DNA of 42,951 bases, taken from NCBI GenBank assembly GCA_018398765.1, contig JAHBMJ010000078.1, positions 13,928 to 56,878 of the forward strand. Reading direction: 5' to 3'. Position 1 is the first letter of the stretch; each line of letters begins with the position of its first letter. The notes beneath the pieces are model-generated. The model saw only the letters and a program-made list of their open reading frames with translations, did no database searches and was not told the DNA's origin. The translations under genes were made by a program, and so were the position numbers. Below are positions 1 to 11,855 of the stretch, piece after piece. This DNA is from Chromera velia. Lineage: Eukaryota; Sar; Chromeraceae.

Positions 1-700
1 CGCGAGTCATTACTAGCGCTCCAACTGGGGTTAGGCATCCTTTAACTAACTCACTAACTATTTACATGCTCTAATACATGTTCTAACATGCTAAAAACAC
101 ATTTTTTACTATTTTCTACGCTTAAATTTATCTTTAAAAAAAAAGATGTCATGCATACAGAATGCACACACAGAATTGAAAAGAACTGTAATACTAGATT
201 ACTTTCATCATCAATGATGATGATGATGATAATGAAACAATTTATAACTTTTTTCAAATGTGATGCATACACAGAAATTGTGTGTGACAGAATTCAAGTT
301 GAAAAGAACTGTAATACTAGATTACTTTAGATATTACTATAAAACGGCAGTAGTACAGTTTTGTAACAAAAAATTCAAACAAAAGTTGCTGTCGATTCGT
401 CGGCAGGAAGGGTGATTTGATTGAAACACGTGCAGGCTTTCTTTGAAGCTTTCGCGGCTTGGGCTTGTAGTTGAAGGCTCTGTCGTTCGGTCGTTAGAGG
501 ATTTGAGACAGCGGTGAGAGAAAGTAGAAGGAGAAAGCGAACAGACTGGAAAAGACCGATTTCAAAGAATTGCCCGGAGAAGGCAGAGGAGAAAGACATA
601 CAGACGGAACGAATTCCAAAGAAGGAAAGTAAGAAAGAAAGAACGAAAGAAAGAGCCAGAAGAGAAATGTAGAAACATGGAACTAGAACGGAATCATGAA
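1..700. other. AT-rich stretch with a diverged tandem duplication
   Basis: No gene is seen. A 30-bp segment at 176-205 recurs exactly at 299-328, inside a looser duplication of about 123 bp in which a GCATACA-containing part is also repeated. The sequence is AT-rich, unlike the pyrimidine/purine low-complexity DNA that follows. Confidence 0.6.
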
Positions 701-1664
701 AAAGGGATTTGCGAATGAATCCACCAGCCAGCCAGCCAGTCAGCCGAACAACCAGAGGGACGTCCATTGATCATCCCTCCCACGCAGCCTTACCTTCCTT
801 CCTTCTTGCCTTCCATAAAGGGAAGATACCATGTCCCCCATCAAATCTTCATCTCGTTGTACAGCATTCGCTTCGCTTCCATTCCATCTCATCATTGCAT
901 TCCTTCGACTTACTTCTGTTTGTTTCCTTCTCTCTTCCATCACTTCATGTCTTCCTGTCTGTCGCTTCGTTCAATTGCTCGGTCGGTTTCCAAGCAGCAT
1001 GTATTCATCCATTCATTCTTCAAAAGGGGGAAGGAAAACGAGATGGAAGGGACACAAAGAAAGAACGGAAGTGAACGAAAGAAAAGTGGCGGAAGGCGGC
1101 AATCGAAAAAGCAGGTAAAGATGGACATAGAGAAAAGGATTTCCGTCGCTCCCAAAAGAAGGAAGACTGTGAGAAAAAGAAAGAAGAAAGAACTCGCTTG
1201 AAAGGCCGCCGGCACAATACGAGCAGAAACAAAATTGAGAGAAGAAAAGAGGAGGGGAAGAAAGAAAGAAAGATAGAAAGAAAGAAAAGAGCGCGTTTTC
1301 TCCTCTCGCTTCTGTTCACACATTTCTCTTTGTTTCTAACTGACTCCTGAATGGCGTTCTTGTTGGTGAAATTTCGTCGCTTTCTTTCTTCTCCCTTCTG
1401 CTGCAATTCCTTTCCTTCCTTCCAGTGTACGCCCTCGAAACCAAAGAAAGAAGAGGAACAAGACGAAAAGAAAAACAGGCCGCCTGCCCGTCCACTGCTG
1501 TCCCTCTCTGCACCGTCTCCCCCTCACGTTTCTCCTTCAATGGCGTGGCCTGCCTGGCTGGAATTCCTGCCTGCCTGCCTGCCTGCCTCCATTATCTTCT
1601 TCTCGCGTCGTCTCCCTCTCAGCGATCGGGCGTTGCAAAAAACTTCTTCTTCTTTCAAGTGCAG
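701..1664. other. Low-complexity DNA, no gene recognised
   Basis: Mostly GAAA/CTTT-type low-complexity sequence. Open frames here are rich in Ser, Phe, Lys and Arg and have no family resemblance. It could be intron or 5' sequence of the candidate gene that follows, but nothing shows this directly. Confidence 0.4.
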
Positions 1665-1841
1665 GCAATCAAGGAACAATTTTCGAAAGCTTTACTCACT
1701 GCTCAAAATGTCAAAACCATGCTCCTTGAAGCGAAAGAAAGAACGCTTCGGCCAGTCAGTCAGTCTTGCAGTCTTATCTTTGTCGGTCCTTTTTCCCTTG
1801 CCTCCTCCTCCAATATGCACGACAGCCAGAATGCGGATGAG
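1665..1841 (+). CDS. Candidate coding exons of an unrecognised plus-strand gene
   Basis: Two splice-flanked open segments. The first (1665-1754, 90 nt) follows a pyrimidine tract and TGCAG and ends at a GTCAGT donor. It encodes a charged, probably helical 30-residue stretch (starts AIKEQFSKAL, ends KERTLRP) and is phase 0 at both ends. The second (1830-1841) would be a 12-nt microexon (NADE) between CCAG and GTAGGT, also phase 0. The start and continuation were not found and the product is unknown. The donor has the same GTCAGTCAGT form as proven introns in this window, which is the main support. It may belong to the same gene as the segment at 4706-5110. Confidence 0.35.
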
Positions 1842-4408
1842 GTAGGTGAGTCACTTTTTTAGTTGCATGTCCAGGCCTGTCTGACTCATTGCAGGGATCT
1901 CTCTCTTTCTCTGTCTTCCCTCTATTTCGGCGTTCTTCCGCCATTTCTGTTCCCTCTGTTCTCTTCTGTTCAGAGAGAATAGAGAAGAAAGGGAGGGAAT
2001 GCGAAGGGTGAAACGGGGAGAGATCTCGCCTGCTCTCCCCCCCCCCCCCNCCCTCTCTCTGTAGACATGTGTTACAGCTCCCTGCCTGCAAGTCCCTTCA
2101 CTTCCCTGACACATACAGTAGATGTGTGAGGCGAGGAGATGCTGAGGTAAAAGCGGGACCCAATTTCTTCTTCCTTTACAGACAGAGAGAGAGACAACAC
2201 AGATTTGAAGAGGAATGAAGAGAAAAGACAGAAAGAAAGGCGGAGAGGAGGCAGAAAGCCTTTCGGGAGGCAGAAACGAGGTTCAACTCAACAAAAGATC
2301 GAGGGGGGTGATCAGGTAGGGGGGACACGAAGAAACCGACCAAATCAGCTTAACGAACGAACCATACGGAGGAGAAAGAGAAAAAGAAGGAAAAAAATGA
2401 CGCCGCCTGCAAGAAGGCATGCGTGTCATTTGACTTGCCTCAACTCACACAGGCTCGTCTTGTCGATGGAGGGAAAAGAAGGAAGGAATGAAGGAAGAAG
2501 ACACGCAAACAAAACGAACAAACAAACCGGCAACAATCGATCGAGCCATCTGGATAAACGACCAAAACAGAATTCTGAAGCAGGCCAGTGCAAACACAGA
2601 CAGGGAGGGAGCACGTGAAGAAGGAGAAAACCAGACGAGAGAAGGAAAATGAGAAGGGAAGGATCTGTGTTCACCCCTCCCCCCTCTCTCTCTTTGTTTA
2701 TATTGCAATACATTCCTTTTTTCATTCGCTACCAAACTTTGGCAGGCACGTTTCCTCCGTGCCCCTTCTATTTGAATGAAGAAATGAAAAAGTTAAAGAA
2801 TGAAAAAGACACCAGGAAGGAACAAAGGACTTTTTTCCGTTGTTCCTTTCTTTTGACAAGGCTGCAAAGATCGATCTGACCCACAAAAGGAGAGGAAAAA
2901 AGAGGAGAGAGGAGAAAAGAGGAAGAGGTGCATACCATCATTTGTAATTCGTCGAACAGAGAAACATACCACTCTCTTGAGGGCTGAAGATTAAAATAAA
3001 CAAAGTGACTGCACAAGATCCAGGCAGGCAGGCAGGCAGGCAGGCAAGCAGGAGGGGTTGAGGGAGGCAAGGAAGGCAGGCTCTTTTCTCCTTCCTTTGC
3101 CTGCCTGTCTCTCAGACTGTTCATTGCACCAACCGTCTCTGTCATACTCGTACAAATACAATCGGAAGAGGGGGGGGGGAGGGAGTCTTAGCAAAGAACC
3201 CATCTCTTCCTCCCCGCCTCCCTCCACTCGAACGGAGAGCCCCCTTCCTTTCCTTCTTTTTGCTCCTTCGACCCCTCATGCCTCCCTGCCCCCTCCAATT
3301 CATAGATCCTCCCTCACCTCTCCTCTCTCTTTTGTTGCCTAGCTCTCTTCATTTCTCCAAGCATTGAACAGGAAAACGCGCATACATTCTTTCCTTCCTT
3401 CCTTGCTTACTTCCTTCCTTCCTTCTTGCGCTGCTTGTCGAAAGAACAGAGGAACATTCGTTCCTTTTAGAGAGAAGAGCACATGCATGAAGGGAGAGGG
3501 AGAGATGTTCCTTGAGTTCACTCCCGTTTTTCTTTTTTCTCCTCGCTATTTTCTTTGTGTATTTCTGCCACTCTGTCTTCGTTCTTGAAACTGCGATTTT
3601 TTCTCCTACCTCCCTGTCTGTCTGCCTGTCTATCGGTCAGCAATGTCTCCCTCTGTCTCTCTCACGCCAAAGCACTACGAGATAGATGCCTTCATTCATT
3701 CTATTGAAGGAGGCCGCTTTCCTTTCCTTCACTCCTTTTTGCTTGCTTGCCTGCACTGAAATTCATTTCCTTACGTTCCCTTCCTTGCCGACTGACTTGG
3801 AAAATGATGCGACAGACACCTTTCTTTCTTCTGATTAAATTCACTTCATGCATGCACGCCTTTGAACACACACAGACACAGACACAAAAACATACGCTAC
3901 GCGAGCGTTCAAAGTTCACTTGAGCAAGAGGAGGAATCAAAATCAGTCAGTCGTGCAGTACATCTCTCTTCTCAGCCGGCCTTGCTGCAAACCATACATC
4001 CAAATCGTTCTGTCTCTCTGTAGCATACAGATCTCCTTTTCCTTCCGTCCTCCCTTCCCTCCCTCCTCGTTTCCGTTCTTCTACCACAATGAATCAATCA
4101 CCAACTGCGATCCCCCTAAAACCCCTTCCGTTCCTCCCTTCCCTTGGACGCCCTCCCCACAAGCAACTCACTCCACCCGCCCATTGCACAGACGGACACG
4201 CCCTGCTCTTTCCATGTCGTCGTGCGAGAAGAAGAAGAAAAAGAAAAGGAATCGTTTTCTTGTTTCCCACACCCGCACACGCACAGATCGAGAGAATGAG
4301 AGAAAGAGAGAGGGGGGGGGAGGAAAAAAAAATACCCAAGATCGAGGAGAAGATCCCGAAGTGCCCCAAGCAAAAGAAAAAGAGCCGCCATACGATCATA
4401 CACACACA

Positions 4409-4443
<35 letters not shown>

Positions 4444-4705
4444 CGGGCGCTTGCATCCTTCCCCCCCTGACCCAACCCGACCCCGCCCAACAAGCCTCAA
4501 CCAACGTCTTGAAGCTCCCCCCAAACTTCCCCCCTATCCTCCTTCTGCCCCCCCCGTGAGTCTGTGTCCATCCCAGACCCCCCGCCCCATGCAGTGAATT
4601 CAAAGAGGCTCACAGCCTCCCGAAGACTCAAGACAGGGCACGGAGAACAGAATCTGTCAGGCAACAATGCATTCCTTCTCTCTCTCTTCTTCCCGAACCA
4701 CCCAG
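1842..4705. repeat. Low-complexity DNA with CTGC, CAGG and ACAG arrays
   Basis: Contains GGCA tetranucleotide repeats near 3025-3050, an ACAG array at about 4409-4441 and long C or G homopolymers. A proline-rich plus-strand frame ends at 4555 at a GTGAGT donor in phase 0 and could be another exon of the candidate plus-strand gene, but its 5' boundary is not visible. No other gene is seen. Confidence 0.4.
2050..2050. other. Assembly N after a poly-C run
   Basis: A single N directly follows a run of C. The true gap length is unknown. Confidence 0.9.
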
Positions 4706-5110
4706 AGAAAAGAGGTTCGTGCAGTGCAATTCTTCAAAAAAGTGGAGGGACGGACGTACGGATTCCAGGATGGGCGACTGTGGGGGGAGGACAAAAAAGG
4801 GAGGACCTCAACTCATTCATTCAACTTCTGTCAGCCAGTAAGTGAGGCCTTCCTTCTTCTCCCTTTTCATCTTAGGAGCTTCTTTCCTGCCTCTCTTTCA
4901 AAAAGTCGACAGACCGACAAGCACGCGGGAAGAGACGGACAGAAAGGAAGGAAGGCAGACAGAGAAGAGAGGGAGGGCGCCAGAGAAGACCGACCGATCC
5001 ATACCCCCTCTCCCCTTTCTGTTCCCTACTCAACATTTGTTTCACCTTCCTTGTCTTTCCTGTTCCTTCGCCACCCGCAGGAACTCCCTCTCTCTTGTCT
5101 AGAGCATTAG
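4706..5110 (+). CDS. Candidate 3' exons of an unrecognised plus-strand gene
   Basis: An open segment at 4706-4837 (44 codons) follows the acceptor ACCCAG and ends at a good GTAAGT donor. It begins RKEVRAVQFF and ends NFCQP. A possible last exon at 5081-5110 follows a pyrimidine tract and CCGCAG and encodes nine residues and a TAG stop in the same phase (ELPLSCLEH). The order and phase agree with the proline-rich frame ending at 4555. No family is recognised. It would end about 180 bp before the end of the convergent cystathionine beta-lyase gene. Support is limited to splice signals and phase. Confidence 0.33.
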   Translation, partial: RKEVRAVQFFKKVEGRTYGFQDGRLWGEDKKGRTSTHSFNFCQPVSEAFLLLPFHLRSFFPASLSKSRQTDKHAGRDGQKGRKADREEREGAREDRPIHTPSPLSVPYSTFVSPSLSFLFLRHPQELPLSCLEH

Positions 5111-5291
5111 CGGACCGAGAAGACGGTCCATCGAGGTCTATCGCAACAAACATACGCACAAACGAAAAAGAAAAAAAAAGCATAGGCTCCCGCCCGCCTA
5201 CCAAAAGTCAACCAACCTGACGACACACAAAGCCATTCCCTCACCCACGTCCATCCACGCTTCTCCCTCCCTCCCTCGTTCATTCACTCAC

Positions 5292-5862
5292 TCACTGTGC
5301 AGTCCCCCCATTCACATTCACAAGCCCGTTTGCACCTGTGTGCACAGCACCAGCAGCACCGTTCGCGCTCCCGTTCGGCCTCATTTCCTCCTCCTCTGCC
5401 CCCCCTCCCTGCAGAGCCCGACGCTTCTTCGCAGCCGGGATGGAGACGGTCAAGTCACCGTTGGCAAGGCTCCCCCCCGAGTCTGAGGGGAACGCCCGTG
5501 CGGCCTTCGCCTTCCCCCCCTCTCCCGCTTCCGACGGCGAGGAAGAGGACGAGGGGAGGGATCCCTCTCCTCCGGACCCGTTGGAGAGGAGACGGGAGGC
5601 CGATCTCTGCACGGCGATCTCTGCAATCTCTGCCGACTTGACCTTCTGGTAGATCTCCAGAGAGGCCTTCATGGCCTGTGCGAGGTCTGCCAGAAGGTCC
5701 TCGGGACTCTCAACGCCTATCGACAGTCTGCACTCATCACCCACCCTCCCATCCCATTCATCATCCGTTTTTTTGTACAGACAGAAATGAAAGCAAAGGA
5801 AAGGAAACGAACGGAAAGGAGGAGACACATGACGAAACAGATGCGACAAACAGAGGCGTCAG

Positions 5863-5895
<33 letters not shown>

Positions 5896-8298
5896 TACAC
5901 ACAGAGACACACACACATACATGCGCGCTTGCGCAGGACGAAGAGAGAGAGATCGACAGGCCGGCAGGCAGGCACAGAGACGGACAGTAAAGGAAAAGGA
6001 GGACAGAAATCCTGCCGAAAGCCAAATGAGAGAGAGAGCAAGTCTAGGAGATACAGAAAGAAAGCACAATGAAAGGGAATAAACCCAGACACCCAGTCAC
6101 ACAGCCAGACTGACCGCACGAGGTCCTCCGGGAGAGATCTCATCTCTTTGGGAATGGAGGCGTGAGAGAGCACACAGGGCATTTCGATCAAACTGTTGCA
6201 GCTCCCGAAGCTGACGGTGATCTTGAAGAGCTTTGTGGCGTCACACACTCTTCTGCTCAGGAGCACGCTGCCCGTCTCGAAGGAGACCACCGACCCCCCC
6301 CCCTTGCACTGGCTCATGTGGAGGGCAGCTGCAGCAGGCGAGAGACCCTTGGAGCCCTCCTCGTGGGGGTCCCTTGCCAGGCCGGGGTAGTGCACGGCAG
6401 TCACCAGAGGGTGCTCGGCAAGAAATTTGGCAACCTGAACGCAGCACGGAGAGAAGATGGGGCCATTTGGTCGTTGCTGCTTTCTTTTTCACAACAATCA
6501 GTGTGCATGCCGACAAAATGTGAGCGTACAGAGGGACGCACACACATAAACCTTTTCAAATTCCTACAGCACAACCCCTTGCTTGCTCTACCATGCCGAC
6601 CGACCAAAGCACTAACCCTCTGACTGCCTGCCTGCCTGACCTTGAGAGCGTTGGCCTGCTGCTTCTCCTGTCGGAGGGCCAGGGTCTTCAGTCCTCTGAG
6701 GGTCAACCAGGAGTCGAAAGGGGCCAGCGCAGTCCCTTCAGCATTCTGTTCGTTCGGTTCGTTCGCAAAGAGGGAGGGAGAGAGGGAGATGAGAAACGAA
6801 CAAACACAGGACAGGACAGGACAGGACAGGAGGCATAGGTGTGAGAGAGGAGGGAGACCTTTTCTTCCTCTTCCTTCTCTTTTCTGTCCTTTCTGTCTCG
6901 TTCGTCTCTTCAAACTAAAAAACAGGAGGAGACGCAAACAAAACCAACAACTCCGTGCAGAGAGAGGCATAGAAAGCATGCCACGTTACAGACAGACAGA
7001 GAAATTCCGAGCTAGAGGCATATTGACAACTGACACACACGGTATTCCTTTTCCACGCCCTCACAACCTCTCTCGTTCTTTCCCCCCTTTCCCATACAAG
7101 TTCCTTCTCTTCCTTGAGCCCCCCCCCCCCCTCCCACCANGGAAGGAAGGAAGGAAGGAAGGAAGGAAGAAAAAAGCCTCACTTCCCTCACGCCGCAGTG
7201 TCAGCAACCTCACAACAAAAGGCAAGGGGCCGACCAGGGAAGCGAGAAACACCTGTTTGTGACGTGCGAAGTCGGACATTCACTTCCCTCCCCCCCCCTC
7301 TGTCTCGGTCACGAACAAACGCACTCTTTCACACACAGACGCAGGGAGGGAGACGGCCCCCGACCGCCCGCCGGACCGACCTGCGAGTTTTCTGAGGTCG
7401 ATGATTCTCATCAGAGGGTTCGATGGCGTCTCCACGTACACGATGCGGGTCTTGTCGGTCATGGCCTCCTCGACGGTCTGGATCGTCGTGCAGTCAACGA
7501 ACTTCACGCTGATACCCTGCAGTTATGGAGGTGGAATGGAAGGGGGTGCATGGGGAGGGGTGTACAAAGAGAGGAAAGGGAAAGACCGTGAAGAGACGGC
7601 TTGAGAGACAGAAAGAGTGGCAGAGGCAGCGGGCAGAGATCGATCGAGCGCTTCTGAGAAGGGGAGACAGCTGACTGACGCACCTGTCGTGCAGAGATCT
7701 TGGAGAAAAGCCTGAATGCCCCCCCATAGATATCGTCGCCGCACAGGATTTCGTCCCCTGTCTTCAAAAGTCGGGTCACAGCAGTGATGGCAGCCATGCC
7801 GGAGTTGAAGGCGAAGGCCGCATGGGCGCCCTCGAGACTTGCGACAAGCTGCTCGAGGGCTGTACGCGTGGGGTTTCCACTGCGTGTGTAATCATACGGT
7901 CCGAATTTCTCGATGCTGTGCATTGCAAACGTGGCAGTCTGGTAGATAGGCATGGATGCGGGACGGTAAGGATCATCTTGACAGGGGTCGAAGGAGACGA
8001 GGTGGGTGTCGATGTTTCCCTTCGCCGGATTGTCTCTGTATGAAGGTCGGATGGGGTAAGTGGGAAGGGAGTTGTAGTCAATGTTGAGGAGGTGATCTTC
8101 CTCGTTCTGCTCGTCTGCCAGAGTGGAGAACTCCAGGTAGCGAGGATCGTGACATTCTAGTGACTTTCTATCAGGCAAAAGAGGTGAAATTACTGGACTG
8201 TGGGTACCGCTGGGGGATCCATGCACTCCGTTAGCGAGCGGCTGCGTGCTGGGGTCAGGGGTGATCTTTCTGCAACCGTCGGCTGTTGGAGGAATCAT
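5292..8298 (-). CDS. metC: Cystathionine beta-lyase, plant type, with one internal exon lost in a gap
   Basis: PLP enzyme that cleaves cystathionine to homocysteine, pyruvate and ammonia in methionine synthesis. Exons (minus): 8298-7684, 7516-7381, 6745-6641, 6434-6115, 5727-5292, stop TGA at 5294-5292. Visible landmarks are YDYTRSGNPTR (about residues 135-145, PLP phosphate contacts), NSGMAA (165-170), GDDIYGG with the stacking Tyr (about 191), VETPSNP in exon 2, then APFDSWLTLRGLKTLALR, which separates the beta-lyase type from gamma-lyase and gamma-synthase. The roughly 60 residues between the second and third visible exons, including the Schiff-base lysine, are absent. An N at 7140 lies in that interval. 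Residues 1-95 form a leader with no clear signal peptide, and the open frame continues upstream of the first ATG, so a 5' exon may be missing. About 120 Gly/Ser/Ala/Glu-rich residues extend past the usual family end. Confidence 0.9.
5867..5905. repeat. CA microsatellite in an intron of the lyase gene
   Basis: Uninterrupted CA array. On the sense (minus) strand it reads as TG repeats inside the last intron. Confidence 0.9.
7140..7140. other. Assembly N between poly-C and a GGAA array
   Basis: A single N stands between a poly-C tract and GGAA repeats (7141-7170). It lies exactly where the lyase exon with the catalytic lysine should be, so the real gap is probably longer than one base. Confidence 0.85.
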
Positions 8299-9827
8299 TT
8301 TGGGCAAAAGACAAGTCACGCACGTGATCTGAAAACGTTCAAACAGTCTGTCTGTCTGGCTTTCAGCCACTGCAGGGAAAAATGGTGCAACCCGATCCGG
8401 ACTGAAAAGAGAACGAAACGATTTTGGGCGAAGACCACCTGGAATACAGAGAGTCTTTCGGAATGCTTAGCTGAAATGAATCTTCCTCAGCTTGGTCTAT
8501 TCTGTGTTGAAACGAGGCAATTCAAGTCGCAATTGTTCAAGAAATGATCTCCGTCAAAGAGGGCAGCGCGAAGGGCGCGCGGAATTTGAGGGGCGAGAGG
8601 GGATTCAACTCCGTGCGAGCGGCTTCGGAACGCCGGCCGGCCCCGCAATTCCTTGCATTGTGTTTGTGGGGCACTTATTAAATATCGCAGCTAGTAAACC
8701 TCTTTTTCAAAGAAACTTTCTTTAATCCTTTCTTTCTTTCTTTCTTTCTTTCTTTCTCATTTCTTTCTCATCTCTCCGATCACGACCCATGTTTTGCATG
8801 GACGTTGTTGGTACTGCCGCAGTGAAAGTAATACCGTTCGAAAACCAGACACTCTGCAACTGGCTGTGTCAGAGTACCATCAACTACCGCAGTTAACCTG
8901 ATTACATAGACTGTTCGGCAGTTTCACACGAGTCCACCTTAGCTTTTAGCTGTACGTATATTTACGGGATACACCCAACCAGTTGGGTGAGTGCCTCGGG
9001 GGGTTATTTAGGGGTCCGCTAATTGATGCACACCATCAGGGGCTCGGGCATGTCTAAATTGTGTACTGCCATGGGGTGGGGGCCACGGCAGTGAAGTATA
9101 CTTTTCGGGACCACGCGCACGTCGTATATACATGTGCAACTCCGTGCAAGTTACTTGAGGGGCACGCATATGTAAAGTAATTATAAGGCATGTGCGATCG
9201 CGGCTCCGAGTTGCTTGATTGAGGGGTATACATTTTGGAACTCGGACGACACTGACCTGCACCGACCGTGACGGAGATAAAACCGATCCCCCCCCTAAAA
9301 ATGAAAAAATACGTTATCCGAGTGCATGTGATCTCAGGGCCTCTCGGCTGATCTCAGCAGAGCTGAGCTGCTCCCCGGGGCGAAAGCAGGCCTTCCAACA
9401 ACATTCCCAGGAGGCCGTGGAAACTATTCATAACGTTTTTCCTCAATACTGCTTATCTATTGTCATGTTTGGTAATCAGTGGAAGTGGTTTTGGGTACGT
9501 TTGCTTATTGTGGAAAGGTGCAGAAGTTTTGTTGCTGAGGAAAACGTTCTGTGAAACGTTCATCAGCCCCAAAGTTGCTCTGGAAGCCTTTATGTTCTGC
9601 TCATATATTCCACCTGTAGGAGTCACAAGAATGCTGGTCGAAGCCTGAGTGTGATAAATACAGGTTAGAAGCAATCCAGAGAGAAATGTCAAAGCCCGTG
9701 TGTCACAGCTTAAGGTTGAAAGCTGCTGTATATATATCTTTGTCCATTGCAGACTTGTGCATCGAACTCCGCTGTGTCTGTCCCATTTTTATCCTGCTGT
9801 TTGAGATACCTTGACATTGATTCAGGA
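8299..9827. other. Upstream region of the lyase gene; no other gene seen
   Basis: Holds a TTTC microsatellite at about 8725-8760. No exon with splice sites and family resemblance was found. The open frame of lyase exon 1 runs past 8370 without an ATG, and acceptor-like CAG sites lie near 8374 and 8405, so part of this region may be an intron. Confidence 0.45.
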
Positions 9828-11855
9828 GATGCACTGCCTTCACTTGTTTCTTCCTTTTTCCTCTTCTTATTCATATCTTTTTGGACGAGCGAGGTGTTGA
9901 ACTGTGTCTGTTAGAAGTGGGTTTTAGTTTTTCACTATTTTGCGATGTGCGTTTGATGCCGCCCGCCCCAGCGCATTGGTTAGCTGAAGTCTTTTCCCGT
10001 TTCTATCCCTGAGAGTTGAAGGTTTCTGAGCTGTTCAACTTAACTACAATCACAACGTTGAGGTTGCCATAGCTCGTTTTATACCCTCTTCAATTGCTTT
10101 GTGCTATCCGGCTTGATGATGTCCCCTGTGAGTATGATCTGGAGTGCAAGTCCGTCCGTGGGTGTGTCTGGGCGGAACGTTGCATGCTTGCATGACTTAC
10201 ATGAAGGGAAGGGGGTTGGAAGGGAGAGTTTGGGGGACCCTTGTAGGAGACTGCAGAGGCTATCGGCCTCGAGTACCAGTTTATGGGCCTGTGTTTTTCC
10301 CCTCCCTTGATCATGCGTGCAGAGTTGATCAGAGGTGAACGTGATTGACATTGTCTGCTTGACTATGTTGGTCTCGCGGCTGGTGCTGGGCCTGGCAAGT
10401 CTGTAGCAACTCGGCTGTACTTGTGATGCTGTGTGGGCACGCGGGCCCGGCGGCACTCTGTGGTCGCCGGTTGAGTAAGTAAGTGTATGAGAGACAGGGG
10501 TGGGAATGAGGGGAAAAGAATTGAGGGATGCCATTGGTGGAAGGAGTTGCGTTTCCGACATTTTGATGCACTGCCTTCACACGAGTCTTCCTTTTTCTTC
10601 TTCTCCCTTCTTTTTTTTTCATATTAGTTTGATGGGCGGAGTATTTGACTGTCTCTGTTTGATATGGGTTTTGGTTTTTCACTTCTTTGCGATGTGCGTT
10701 TAATACCGCTTACAGCCCACCCAGGCGCGTTGGTTTGCTGAAGTCTGTTCCTGTTTCTTTCCCTGAGTGTTGGTGTTTGTTTGAGCCATTGATTATAATC
10801 GCAACGTTCAGGTTGCCATAGCTCGTTTTGTTCCTTCTTCAATTGCCTTGTGCTGTCCGGCTTCATGATGTCTCTCGCGAGTGTGATCTGGAGTGCAAGT
10901 CCATCCGTGGGTGTGTCTGGGTGGAACATTGCGTGCTTGCATGACTCACATGAAGGGAGGGGGGTTGGGAGGGAGAGTTTATCGTGGGGCACTGCAGAGG
11001 CTGTCAGTCTCAAGTGCCAGTTTATGGGCCTGTGTTTTTCCTCTCCCTTGATCATGCGTACAGAGTTGATCAGAGGTGAACTTGATTGACATTATCTGCT
11101 TGACTGTGTTGGTTTCGCGGCTAGTGCTGGGCCTGGCGCGTCTGTAGCGACTCAGCTGTGCTTGTGATACTATGTGGGCAGGCGGGCGGCACTCTGGGGT
11201 CACCAGTTGAGTAAGTAAGTATGTGAAGGACAGGGGTGGGAACGAAGGGAAAAGAATTGAGGGATGCCATTAATGGAAGGAGTTGCGTTTTTGACATTCT
11301 GATGCACTGCCCTTACACGAGTCTTCCTTTCTCTTCTTCTCCCTTCTCTTTTTTTCGTGTTGGTTTGATAGGTAGAGTGTTTGACTGTCTCTGTTTGATG
11401 TGGGTTTTAGTTTTTCACTTCTTTGCGACGTGCGTTTGATGCCGCTTGCAGCCCACCCGGGCATATTGGTTTGCTGAAGTCTGTTCCTGTTTCTTTCCCT
11501 GAGTGTTGGTGTTTGTTTGAGCTGTTAACTACAATTGCAACGTTGAGGTTGCCATAGCTCGTTTTATGCCCTCTTCAATTGCTTTATGCTGTCCAGCTTG
11601 ATGATATCCCCCGTGAGTGTAATCTGGAGTGCAAGTCCATCCATGGGTGTGTCTGGGCAGAACGTTGCATGCTTGCATGACTCACATAGATGAAGGGAAA
11701 GGGGTCGGGTGGGAGAGTTTGGGGGACTCTTATGGGAGCACTGTAGAGGCTGTCGGCCTCGAGTGCCAGTTTGTGGGCCTGTGCCTTTCCCCTCCCTTGA
11801 TCGTGCATGTAGAGTTGGTCAGAGGTGAACGTGATTGACATTGTCTGCTTGACAC
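9828..11855. repeat. Tandem repeat of a 736-bp unit, about 2.75 copies
   Basis: Units begin with GATGCACTGCC at 9828, 10565 and 11301, giving periods of 737 and 736 bp. The third copy breaks off near 11855. Copies are diverged by scattered substitutions but collinear, with shared landmarks such as GGTTGCCATAGCTCG and GTGGGTGTGTCTGGG. Open frames of 60-160 codons on both strands are shared between copies but interrupted at different points, so no conserved protein is supported. Satellite-like array or remnant of an element. Confidence 0.85.

Noticed and set aside
3920-4597. Proline and arginine-rich plus-strand frame of 225 codons
   Set aside because: Low-complexity composition. Only its end at a GTGAGT donor is suggestive, so it was not called as a gene.
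9828-11855. Coding interpretation of the repeated frames in the 736-bp array
   Set aside because: Frames break at different points in each copy and show no protein family features.
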